Source: Hyperoodon ampullatus (lineage: Eukaryota; Chordata; Mammalia; Artiodactyla; Ziphiidae). Taken from it: a DNA stretch of 64,000 nt. Positions 48,062-57,812 of the stretch are shown one piece after another. The position numbers and the translations under genes are program-made. The notes beneath the pieces were generated by a model. The model did not search any database. It saw only the letters and a list, made by a program, of their open reading frames with translations, and was not told the origin of the DNA. The stretch lies in NCBI GenBank assembly GCA_949752795.1, contig OX457064.1, positions 45,194,368-45,258,367 of the forward strand, in the 5' to 3' direction. How positions within the stretch are numbered: position 1 is the stretch's first letter; every line of letters starts with the position of its first letter.

Positions 48062-48605
48062 TTTGCTTAACTTACTGTGTTTGGGGTCTCCTTTTTGCAG
48101 GCTGCAGGTTCCTAGTTCCCATTGTTTTTGGTGTCTGCCCCCAGTGGGTATGGTTGGTTCAGTGGGTTGTGTAGGCTTCCGGGTGGAGGGGACTAGTGCC
48201 TGTGTTCTGCTGGATGAGACTGGATCTTGTTTTTCTGGTGGGCAGTACGATGTCCGGTAGTGTCCTTTTGGGTGTCTTTGACCTTATTATGATTTTAGGC
48301 AGCCTCTCTGCTAATGGGTGGGGTTGTGTTCCTGTCTTGCTTGTTGTGTGACATGGGTGTCCAGCACTATAGCTTGTTTGTCGTTGAGTGGAGCTGGGTC
48401 TTAACGTTGAGATGGAGATCTCTGGGAGACCTTTCTCTGTTTCATATTACATGGAGCTGTGAGTTGTCTGGTGGACCAATATCCTGAACTGGGCTCTCCC
48501 ACCTCAGAGGCATATGCCTGACACCAGGCTGGAGCACCAAGACCCTGTCAGCCACACAGCTACCTCAGGCCTCACCACCCCAACCAGCCTTTAGGCGGCT
48601 CTCTC
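48062..48605 (-). promoter_or_regulatory. LINE-1 5' UTR (internal promoter region)
   Basis: 544 bases of locally GC-rich sequence upstream of ORF1. It reads on the plus strand as 'caggcctcaccaccccaacc' and 'ggtcttaacgttgagatgg', and lies between the ORF1 start and the 11-base duplication. In L1s this region carries the internal pol II promoter. Its activity here is unknown. Confidence 0.7.
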
Positions 48606-48616
48606 TGTAATATGAT

Positions 48617-48989
48617 ATTGTTGGGAGAAATGATATATAGATGTCAATTAATTTCAATTTGGTGAAAGTGATATTTGGGTCTTTCATTTCTTACTGATTT
48701 TTCAGTACATTAAGAATTCAACCCTTAGTTTGTTGGTTATTTATATTTGCTCTTTTTTCTTCATTACATTCTTCAACATTAATCAACTAATACCCCTTTA
48801 TTTCATATTCTTCAGGTATGTTCTTGTTCTATTTTTACTTTTCTAATCTGTTGAATAAGAAACTTACTTTTCAAGGTTTTTTCCTCTTTTTTCAGTAAGC
48901 ACATTTTAAGGCTCAAAATTTAACTCTTACTGCTACTTTGGCAAATTTTGATATGTAGTGTTTATGTTTCAATACTGAAGTAGTTTTCT
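48617..48989 (-). mobile_element. Old LINE-1 remnants, minus strand
   Basis: 48617-48720 continues the older L1 interrupted at 42935. 48790-48985 ('agtaagcacattttaaggct', 'gcaaattttgatatgtagtg') is L1 text from a different position in ORF2, so it belongs to a second old copy. That copy appears to resume after the next L1, at about 50970. Confidence 0.5.
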
Positions 48990-49119
48990 TTTTTTTTAAG
49001 CATATATATATATTTTTAACTTTAAAATATTTTTAAATTTATTTTATAATTAAAAATTTTTAATTGAAGAATAGGTTGATTTATAGTATCATGTGAGTTT
49101 CAGGTGTATAGCACAGTCA

Positions 49120-49202
49120 TTCAGTTATATATATATTCAGTGATACATATATATTTGGTGATATATATATATTCAGTGAAATATATATATATATATATAT
49201 TC
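49120..49202. repeat. (TA)n-rich imperfect tandem repeat
   Basis: Three or four imperfect units of the pattern 'tatatattcagtgatacata' ending in a pure TA run, within the L1 3' UTR. Confidence 0.85.
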
Positions 49203-49877
49203 CTTTTCAGATTCTCTTCCCTTACAGGTTATTATAAAATATTAAGTAGAGTTCCCTGTGCTATACAGTAGGTCCCTGTTGGTTACCTATTTTATATATA
49301 GTAGTGTGTATGTGTTAATCCCAACCTTCTAATTTATTCCTCCCCCCACCCCCCTTTCCCTTTGGTAACTATAAGTTTGTTTTCTATGTCTTTCAGTCTC
49401 TTTCTGTTATGTAAATAAGTTCATTTGAATTATTTTTTTATATCCCACATATAAGCAGTATCATATGATATTTGTCTTTCTCTATCTAGCTTATTTCACT
49501 TACTATGATAAACTCTAGGTCCATCCATGTTGCTACAAATGGCATAATTTCCTTTTTTTATGGCTGAGTAATATTTCTTATGTATCTTCTTTATCCATTC
49601 ATCTGTCGATGGACACTTAAGTTGCTTTCATGTCTTGGCTATTGTAAATATTGCTGCTATGAACATTGGGGTGCAAGTATTTTTTCAAAGTAGAGTTTTC
49701 TCTGGATATATGACTAGGAGTGGGATTGCTGGATCATATGTTAAATCTGTTTTTAGTTTTTTAAGGAATCTCTGTACTGTTCTCCATAGTGGCTGTGCCA
49801 ATTTACATTCCCACCAACAGTATAAGAGGGTTCCCTTTTCTCCACACCCTCTCCAGCATTTATTGTTTTCAGATTTT

Positions 49878-50087
49878 GTGTGTGTGTGTGTGTGTGGTAT
49901 GCGGGCCTCTCACTGTTGTGGCCCCTCCCGCTGCGGAGCACAGGCTCCGGACACACCCACTCAGCAGCCATGGCTCATGGGCCCAGCCGCTCCGCGGCAT
50001 GCGGGATCCTCCCAGACCGGGGCACAAACCCATGTCCCCTGCATCGGCAGGTGGACTCTCAACCACTGCGCCACCAGGGAAGCCCCC
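49878..50087 (-). mobile_element. CHR-type SINE (minus) with a TG-repeat tail
   Basis: A perfect 14-base duplication 'tgttttcagatttt' (49864-49877 and 50088-50101). Where other copies have poly-T, this one has an uninterrupted (TG)n run (49878-49896, (CA)n on the sense strand). The body is complete with a few substitutions, e.g. 'cacacccactcagcagcc' in place of the usual 'cgcgcaggctcagcggcc'. Confidence 0.97.
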
Positions 50088-50969
50088 TGTTTTCAGATTT
50101 TTTGATGATGACCATTCTGACTGGTGTGAGGTGACATCTCATTTTAGTTTTAGTTTGCATTTCTATAATAATTAGCGATGTTGAACATCTTTTCATGTGC
50201 CTTTTGGCCATCTGTATGTCTTCTTTGGAGAAATGTCTATTTAGGTCTTCTGCCCATTTTTTAATTGGGCTGTTCATTTTTTGATATTGAGCTATATGAG
50301 CTGTTTGTATATTTTGGAGATTAAGCTCTTGTCGGTTGCATCATTTGCACATATTCTCTCCCATTCTGTAGGTTTCATTTTGTTGATGGTTTCCTTTGCT
50401 GTGCAAAAGCTTTTCAGTTTAATTTAATTAGGTCCCATTTGTTTATTTTTGTTCTTAATGCCATTACTCTAGGAGATAGATCCAAAAAGATATTGCTGAA
50501 ATTTATGTCAAAGAGTGTCCTACCTTTGTTTTCCTCTAGGAGTTTTTGAGTATCTGGTTTTACATTTAAATCTTTAATCTATTTTGAGTTTATTTTCATG
50601 CATGATGTTAGAGAATGTTCTAATTTCATTTTTTTACATGCAGCTACCCAGTTTTCCCAGCACCATTTATTGGAGAGACTGTCTTCTCTCCATTCTCTAT
50701 TCTTGCCTCTTTTGTCATGGATTAATAGACCATAGGTGCATGGGTTTATTCCTGGGCTTTCTGTCCTGTTCCACTGATCTATATTTCTGTTTTTATGCCA
50801 GTACCATGCTGTTTTGATGACTGTAGCTTTGTAGCGTAGTCTCAAGTCAGGGAGCCTCATTCCTCCAGCTCCGTTTTTCTTTCTCAAGATTGCTTTGGCT
50901 ATTGAGGGTATTTTGTGCTTCCCTACAAATTTTAAAATGTTTTTTTCTTGTTCTGTGAAAAATGTATTT

Positions 50970-51190
50970 CTCCTTTGACCTATAATTATTTAGATGTGTG
51001 CCTTACAATTATAAATAATCATGAAGATTTCTTTATTAATTTTTATTGATGGATCCAAATATAATTTCATTTTAGACATAGAATTAATCTGCATAAATGG
51101 TAATGGTTTTATGTTATTTGTTGAGACTTGCTTTGTTTTACATCAAAGGGCAGTGCTACTTATGTTTTCTCACTTTTGGTGAACCAGCTT
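50970..51190 (-). mobile_element. Old LINE-1 remnant, minus strand
   Basis: 'tctcctttgacctataatta' and 'ttatttgttgagacttgctt' follow on from the old L1 block at 48790-48985, as if the L1 at 49045-50969 had inserted into it. Confidence 0.45.
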
Positions 51191-52080
51191 ATCATTTTTG
51201 CTTGCAATAAGAAGACACACTTAAAACTATAAATCGTTTTTTATTAATGAATTTACTTTAGGAAAATTGATTTGAAACTGTCTAGTAGGTCACTTTATTC
51301 TTTCTGTAATATGCAGGTTTTTATTGCTTGATTTTTTAAAAAATGTAATAGTTAGTAGCAGGATGGGCTATATTGTCCTATAATTTAAAAAATTCTCATT
51401 AGTTTTTAAAATCCATTCTAATTTTCTTATTTTAGATGTTTCACTGAATTATTTAATCATTTATCAATTATATTTGTTGACCTTTAGTATATTTTAATAG
51501 TATTTTTTAATATTAATAAATTTAAATGTGAATTTTCTCTTTACTTTTATTATTTCATCATCTGGTTTTGCTTATTGTTTATTTGCTTGTTCTGATTGCT
51601 AGTTTCTTCAGTTGCTAACATTTTGAGCTCATTGCCTGCTAACATTGTGAGCTCATTTACCTGGTTTATGTTTCTCCCTCTTTGTATTTTTCTCTGTCTC
51701 TCTCTTTCTCCTCTGTGTCTCTGTCTTTCTTACTGTCTTTCTCTGTCTCTCCTTCTCCAGTGCCACTACCACATAAAATTTCATGGGTAAGAGTTTTCAT
51801 TTTAAATAATTTATGAATACTCATGATTCATAAATTATGAATAAATTTGATTCTGTTTTGTCTTAATTATCAAGGAAAATACAATTTTGGTTAGGTGTAG
51901 GCTTTAAAAATTATTTATAATATTGTGTATTATCAAACTCTATGATCCATGTAATTTCTACGTTTTATACTTAATTATAATTAATTTTTGTTGCACAATT
52001 CATTATTGAGGAAGAGGAGGCAATCTCTCTACTCATGGGAAAAGAGTAATTTGGTTAAAATCTTACACATTAATTAACAC
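51191..52080. other. AT-rich unique DNA with a CT-rich tract
   Basis: Contains a (CT)n/TCTG-rich pyrimidine tract at about 51674-51755. No gene. Confidence 0.4.
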
Positions 52081-52084
52081 TGTG

Positions 52085-52670
52085 GTTGTCAGTGAATAAG
52101 TGGCTAAAGGAAATGTGAGATATATATTATGTATGTATATGTACATACAATGGAATATTATTCAACCATAAAAAAGAAGGCAATACTGCCATTTTTGACA
52201 TGGATGGACCTTGTTGGCATTATGCTAAGTGAAATAAGCCAGACACAGAAAGATAAATACTGTATGCTCTCACTTATATGTGGACTCTAAAAACGTCAAA
52301 CTCACTGAAGCGGAGAGTAAAATGGTGGTTTCCAGGGAGGGACTGGAAGGTGGGGGAGAAAAGAGGAGATATTTGTTGGTCAAAAGGTAAATTTTCAGTA
52401 AAAAGATGAGTGACTCTGGGGTTCTAATGTGTAGCATGGTGACTATAGTTACTAATACTATATTGTATGCTTGAAATTTGCCAAGAGACTCAACCTTAAG
52501 TATTCTCACCACACACACACACAAAAGTAGCTATGTGAGGTGATGGGTATGTTAATTAGCTTGATTATGGCAATTATTTCACAATGTATGCCCATATCAA
52601 ATCATCACATTGTATACCTTAAACATTTACAGTTTTTGTCAATTACACCTTAATAAACCTGGAAAAAATT
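52085..52670 (+). mobile_element. LINE-1 3' end, plus strand
   Basis: End of ORF2 ('tacaatggaatattattcaa', 'acatggatggaccttgttgg', 'aagtgaaataagccagacac') then a 3' UTR ('agggactggaaggtggggga', 'catggtgactatagttacta') and the terminal 'tacaccttaataaacctgg'. A (CA)n tract interrupts the 3' UTR at 52510-52523. Confidence 0.9.
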
Positions 52671-52684
52671 TAGTGAACTCTAAC

Positions 52685-52860
52685 TTCCCAGTTTTTTCTT
52701 TCATGGATTGTGTTTTTGATGTTATACCTAAAAAATTGCTGGCAAACCCAAGGTCACCTAGATTTTCTCCTAAGTTATCATCTAAGAGTTTTATAATTTT
52801 GCATCCTACATTTAGGTCTATGATCTCATTTGAATAATTTTGTCACAATTTTATCTGATT
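52685..52860 (-). mobile_element. Old LINE-1 ORF2 fragment, minus strand
   Basis: 'caaacccaaggtcacctaga', 'tttctcctaagttatcatct' and 'acatttaggtctatgatctc' are antisense ORF2 text. It abuts the oppositely oriented L1 end at 52670. Confidence 0.7.
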
Positions 52861-53730
52861 CATGGCAAATTTTTCTAGTGAGTGTTTTTAATCTGCCGCT
52901 ATTTTTTGCCCAATTTCTTCCTTCCCTCCTCCTCTTTTTTCTTACAGTACTTTTGTATAAAGTCCATGCTAACTCTTGTTTACTTAACCCTTAAGTGAAA
53001 TAAAGTAAGTTCTTACTAGATGAGCTCTTCGAAGGAGAGTATTGTAAAGTTGTGGACACAGATGATTTCCATGCTGGTGGCAGTTGTTCCTGGTTTACAA
53101 TAAAGTTCTTTATAACATAAATTTCTCTGGGTGTACTATCTAACATTTAGCTGCCTCTACCAACAGAAATTGTCAGCTATCTTATTCACAGTGCAGAATA
53201 TTTATCCTTCTCTCTTCTTACTAAGAGGCTACTTCCTGGAAACCATACAGAAGTATTTAGCTTCTTGTGATTTTTTGTGCCTTTGTCTTTGCTTATTCTT
53301 TGTGACAAACTTGATCCAGGAAACGTCCTGCCAATATTCCAAGTACTGTCTTCTTATCATTCCAAAATAAATATTTGGCTTCTGCTCCTGAATATGACAC
53401 CTACATTTGAAGAACAGTGTTCCACCAGTTTTCTTTCTGAACATCTGTCTGCATGCAACATCACTTTTATTTTATTTAGCATCCTTTACTTTTCTATTGT
53501 TATTTGGGACTACATGTGTATTTTAGTTCTGTAGAAGGTAGAGTTTTCATTTCTGTTTTATTTCCTTTGCTATTCTAGGGTGATTTTTGACTGGTCAAGG
53601 GGACAGCATTAACTTTACTGGTGCCATTTTCCCTATCTTTCTCTCTCTCATTTATTTCTCAATCAGGGATTTACTGAGGGCTAATTGCATTGCTGAAGAA
53701 TCATTAATTAATTGATCTCTTCTATGACAG
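52861..53730. other. Unique DNA, no gene seen
   Basis: Frames up to 85 codons on both strands (53131-53534) overlap each other and are unrecognised. Confidence 0.35.
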
Positions 53731-53762
53731 CAAAAAAAAAAAAGAAAAGAAAAGAAAAAAAC
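53731..53762. repeat. A-rich simple repeat (AAAAG)n
   Basis: A poly-A run followed by AAAAG units. No adjacent SINE or L1 body on its left, so its origin is unclear. Confidence 0.85.
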
Positions 53763-54015
53763 CTTTTGGAGATGATAAACTGTAAGAACTGGATCAACCT
53801 CTCCACTCCACATGCATATGAAGTAGTTAAAACCTTATAAGGAAAACTTATACCTTATGGCAGTTCAATATAATGATTACAGTTAAAAAATTTTCATAAT
53901 CTCTGGGGAATTATGCTTTTCATTAAAAAAATGAACTACTGAATTAATTAAGAATCAAAGTGGAATTTTGGAGTTACGGATTTGCTTTAAGCGATTTAGA
54001 CAAGATAAAAAATAA

Positions 54016-54215
54016 CAAAAGCTATTATTTATTGAGCACTTACTATGTGCAGGGTGCTACTCTATGTCCTTTACAAGGGTAAACTTACTTTAATTTTAAC
54101 CTGTGAAGTAGGTACTATAATTCTCCTCAAATTATAGATGACAGAACTAAGATTTAATGAGGTTATTGTAACTTGCCTAAAGGAACAGTGGCAAAACAAA
54201 AGCTACACCAACCAC
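54016..54215 (-). repeat. MIR SINE, antisense
   Basis: 'ttattgagcacttactatgt', 'gaagtaggtactataattct', 'atagatgacagaactaaga' and 'taacttgcctaaaggaacag' are in the antisense MIR order over its near full length. Confidence 0.85.
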
Positions 54216-55365
54216 TGCTAAAAGACAGTCTCGTGGCAAAGGTAAATGACATTTTACATGTATTTACTCATTTACTCTTTTTTATATTTATTTATCCAAC
54301 AAATATATGGATGTGTACTCAGTGATAGGCAATGTGTTAGGTTTTAGGTGCACAGCAGTAAAACAAGATCAAAACAGTCCCAGTCCTTATTGAATTCACA
54401 GTTACATTAAGCAGATAGACATTCAGCAAACAGTAGCACACATACATGAAAAATAATGTGTGCTGACATTTGATAAGAAAAGTACATGGTCTGCAGAAGT
54501 ATATAACATAGACTCCAAGGTATTCTGATGGGTGGGTCATGATTAATGTGAAGAATTCAGCTTTGAAATGGAGTGGGAAGGATAAAAATGGATTAGGTTG
54601 GCAAAGGGGTTGAGAATAAAATTCCAATATAAGGTGCAGCAGCACACGTACAAAGATCCTAGTGTAGGAGCACATCCTATTTGAGGAACTAAAAGTAGGT
54701 CAGTTTGTCAAGAATTCAGAACAAGGAGAAGGAAATTGTGACTGATGAGGTCAGAGAGGTTATTGGGATCAGATTGTGTTGCTTTGTATCCCATATTAAG
54801 TACTTTGGATTTTGTCATAAGAGCATGGGGAACTAGTGAAAGTTTTAAGCAATAGGATGAAATACATGATTAACCTTGCAGCAATATGAATATCATTTTA
54901 AAGATGGGAATTATCTGAAGAATGTTTCAGTATTCCAGGTAAAAGATGATGGTTTCTTGGACTAGAAAGGAGAAAATGTAGATGGAGAGAATTTAATTGA
55001 ATAGAGACATGTTAAGTGTGTTAAAATGAAAGAACTTGGTGAATGATGGGGCTGTGGTATGATAAAGGAATGAGTTATTGATGATGACTGTCAAGTTTTT
55101 GGCTTGAGAAACTTAAAGGAAGATAGTGTCATTCACTAAGCTAGAGAACAGTGGAAGGAAGACCATATTTCTTGCAGAAAATCGATTGTAAGTTACCTTG
55201 GAGACATCCAAAGCACAAGGCCAAGTTGGCGTTTGATGTGAAAGTTAAAATCTCAAAGGATAGGTTTTAGCTAGAGATATCCATGTTGATGATTATTGAC
55301 ATCATCATTTTGTATGAAATATCAAAAGGGGAATTTAAAAAAGAAAAGAGAAGAATGCCAAGCAT

Positions 55366-55580
55366 ATTTTTTTTTTTTTTTTTTTTTTGCGGTACGCGGG
55401 CCTCTCACTGCTGTGGCCTCTCCCGTTGCGGAGCACAGGCTCCGGACGCGCAGGCTCAGCGGCCATGGCTCACGGGCCCAGCCGCTCCGCGGCATTTCGG
55501 ATCTTCCCGGACCTGGGAACAAACCCGTGTCCCCTGCATCGGCAGGTGGACTCTCAACCACTGCGCCACCGGGGAAGCCC
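55366..55580 (-). mobile_element. CHR-type SINE (minus), inside L2
   Basis: A T tail of about 22, 'gcggtacgcgggcctctcac', and a head ending 'accggggaagccc'. The duplication 'tgccaagcat' lies at 55356-55365 and 55581-55590. Confidence 0.97.
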
Positions 55581-55744
55581 TGCCAAGCATCGTTTTAAGG
55601 CATTCCAACATTTAAAGGCTGGGTAGAGGAGAAGAAGCCTGCAAGCAAAAAGACAAATAATGAGAGTTAGAAAAAAGAACCAGGAATGTGCAGCCAGGGG
55701 GACAGCAGGAGAGAATGTTCAACATGTTCTGACTTTAGGCATTA

Positions 55745-56080
55745 AAATTCCTGCTCTCTGTCATAGAAAGCCCTTCTCCCATTCACCCTCAGCTTCACTC
55801 CATCACTTCCCTGTCACATTAACATTAAATCTTTTCTTACCACTTTGTTTAAATTTGAATTTCCCACCCAGACTCACCCCAGGCTACTCTTTATTCTCTC
55901 CTTTGCTTTATTTTATTTTCATCTAATGTATCACTTATTTAGCTTTTTGTTATGGATCTCTTCTCCTCTGTGGGCTATGGTGGGTATACCTTTCATTCAC
56001 TCTAGTAGCCCCTATACCTAGTTTAAGGCCTGGCATATAGTGTGCCCTCCAGGAATTAATAACTAGCAGTGAGTGAGTGA
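55745..56080 (+). mobile_element. Plus-strand insert in the L2, probably another L2 3' end
   Basis: 'ccaggctactctttattctc', then 'atgtatcacttatttagct', 'aggcctggcatatagtgtgc' and a TGAG-repeat tail resemble the end of L2 in sense orientation. It interrupts the minus-strand L2, which resumes near 56095. No target duplication is visible, so it could also be an inversion. Confidence 0.5.
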
Positions 56081-56358
56081 GTTGGTAAATGAACAGTAAC
56101 AAATACCACTGAGAGGGCAAGAGCATAAGGCAAGGATTGATGTGTGTCAACTGGACTTGGTGTGGTGGGAGCAGTAGCCAAACTGGAAGTGAGTTGGAGA
56201 GTGAGTGATAGAGAAGCAAATGAAGATAGTGAATAGTTGTCTAAAAAGGCAACTCTTTTTAGAAGTATGGCTATAAAGAAGTAGAAAAATAAACAGGGTT
56301 GTAATGGATAGGATGGGAACATTGGATAGAAGGGGACATTTTTTTTCTTCTCCGCCCT

Positions 56359-56580
56359 TTTTTTTTTTTTTTTTTTTTTTTGCGGTACGCGGGCCTCTCA
56401 CTCTCTCACTGTTGTGGCCTCTCCTGTTGCGGAGCACAGGCTCCGGACGCGCAGGCTCAGCGGCCATGGCTCACGGCCCCAGCTGCCCCGCGGCATGTGG
56501 GATCTTCCCGGACTGGGGCTCGAACCCGTGTCCCCTGCATCGGCAGGCGGACTCTCAACCACTGCGCCGCCAGGGAAGCC
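56359..56580 (-). mobile_element. CHR-type SINE (minus), inside L2, with a small internal duplication
   Basis: A T tail of about 24, then a normal body except that 'ctctcact' is repeated ('cctctcactctctcactgtt'). The target-site duplication is unclear because both flanks are C/T-rich ('ccgccctttt' and 'ctgctctttt'). Confidence 0.95.
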
Positions 56581-56990
56581 CCTGCTCTTTTTTTTTTTTA
56601 ATGGACAAAATACTGAGCATGTTTAAGATGTCATTAGACAGATGCAGATGAGAAGGAGCAGTTGAATACAGTAAAGATGGCTGAAAACAGATGGAAGTGA
56701 TGATTAATAGAGGCAGATTTTGGAGAAGGTCCACAGAGGGAGTTGTCTTTGGAGGAGGAGCATGCCTTTGTTTCTTCTGTTTTGGAGGAGGTGGAGGACA
56801 CAAGGATGTGGAAGTGTTTAGGAGAAGTTAGGTAAGGTCTCTGTAAGGTAGTTCTCCAAGAGCACCGGGGGCTAATGGTAAGTTTTCAGTGAAACATTTG
56901 AAAAGAAGATTGAAAATAGTAGCTTCAGAATATGGTAGAGAGAGTTGAATAGAGAAATATGTTAGATTTGCCCTGGACAGTGTGTAATAT

Positions 56991-57570
56991 GCACAAACAA
57001 CTTTTACTAAATATAGGTAGAAATAAATATTTTGGTTTTGGAAAACACTTTTTAATCAACAAATTCTCTCTTAATTGAGAAATCTCCAAATATCAGACAA
57101 CTGATAATTTAGAACTTTAATGAAAATGGTATTTTCTAAAACACATTGGTTATTTACAATAAGTCCCTCATGTCAAATTTCAGTGATAAAATTTGATTTG
57201 ATTCTAAAAGTTTATTCTTTCTTCCAAGAGAATTTCCAGACTGGTGAGTTTGAAGGTACATACACTTGTGATATTAAGTTTCAAATATTAGATTTCTCTC
57301 CATATATGCATGTCCTCATATACACATACTCATAAAGACAAACGGCGCATTGTTGATGTTTGATTTTAGTTTGTGCTGCATTTTAACAAAATGAAGCAAT
57401 GTGGTTTGACATGTTTTCCTAATTGTTTTGAGTATATAATTTAAATAAACTGCTCCATCTCTAGCATTCCAACTGACATTACTTTCTCAGGAATTTGATC
57501 TGTCATTCTTCCAATTAGCAGAGCCCTGAAGCCTGTGCTGTAGAATGGCTTTGTAATATATCTTGAGCTT
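56991..57570. other. Unique DNA, no gene seen
   Basis: A frame at 57120-57335 is unrecognised. No repeat is placed. Confidence 0.35.
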
Positions 57571-57586
57571 TAACAAGGAACTTTTT

Positions 57587-57796
57587 TTTTTTTTTTTTTT
57601 TTTTTGCGGTAGGCGGGCCTCTCACTGTTGTGGCCTCTCCCCTTGCGGAGCACAGGCTCCGGAGCACAGGCTCAGTGGCCATGGCTCACGGGCCTAGCCG
57701 CTCTGCGGCATGTGGGATCTTCCCAGACTGGGGCACGAACCCGTGTCCCCTGCATCGGCAGGCGGACTCTCAACCACTGCGCCACCAGGGAAGCCC
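57587..57796 (-). mobile_element. CHR-type SINE (minus) with perfect 16-bp duplication
   Basis: Flanks 'taacaaggaacttttt' at 57571-57586 and 57797-57812 are identical, the longest duplication among the SINEs here. Internally 'ggagcacaggctc' occurs twice in tandem, replacing the usual 'ggacgcgcaggctc'. Confidence 0.97.
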
Positions 57797-57812
57797 TAAC
57801 AAGGAACTTTTT

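Larger units (their letters stand above)
42936..48605 (-). mobile_element. Near full-length LINE-1, minus strand
   Basis: An element of 5,670 bases bounded by a perfect 11-base duplication 'tgtaatatgat' (42925-42935 and 48606-48616). Reading leftwards from 48605 it has a GC-richer 5' UTR, ORF1, a short spacer, ORF2 and a 3' UTR ending at 'catctttattggagtataat', with only a remnant of the A tail. Length and order match a complete mammalian L1. Both ORFs carry frameshifts or stops, so it cannot move by itself. The 3' UTR groups it with the L1s at 26065 and 39809. Confidence 0.95.
49045..50969 (-). mobile_element. LINE-1, minus strand, 5'-truncated, carrying a SINE
   Basis: Antisense L1 with 3' UTR ('gtgagtttcaggtgtatagc', 'ccctgtgctatacagtaggt'), end of ORF2, and upstream ORF2 to about 50969. 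The minus frame 50887-50579 includes '[20 protein letters not shown]' and '[12 protein letters not shown]'. A SINE splits it at 49878-50087. The 3' UTR differs from the L1 at 42936 and resembles the one at 36688. Confidence 0.9.
54290..56990 (-). mobile_element. Long LINE-2 copy, minus strand, split by later insertions
   Basis: Antisense L2 from its 3' end ('ttatccaacaaatatatgga', 54290) through the ORF2 polymerase region. Landmarks are 'gatgaggtcagagaggttat' (54746), 'aagatgatggtttcttggac', 'tgactgtcaagtttttggct', and 'ggcattccaacatttaaagg' at 55599 after the first SINE. Later come 'acaaataccactgagagggc' (56098), 'ctgagcatgtttaagatgtc' after the second SINE, and 'ttagatttgccctggacagt' near the right end. 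The consensus order is kept throughout, showing one original copy with about 2.0 kb of its own sequence. No frame is intact. Confidence 0.75.

Noticed and set aside
49635..50175. Frames of 156 and 128 codons (plus strand)
   Set aside because: They run through antisense L1 into the inserted SINE and its TG tail, with no start context or domain.
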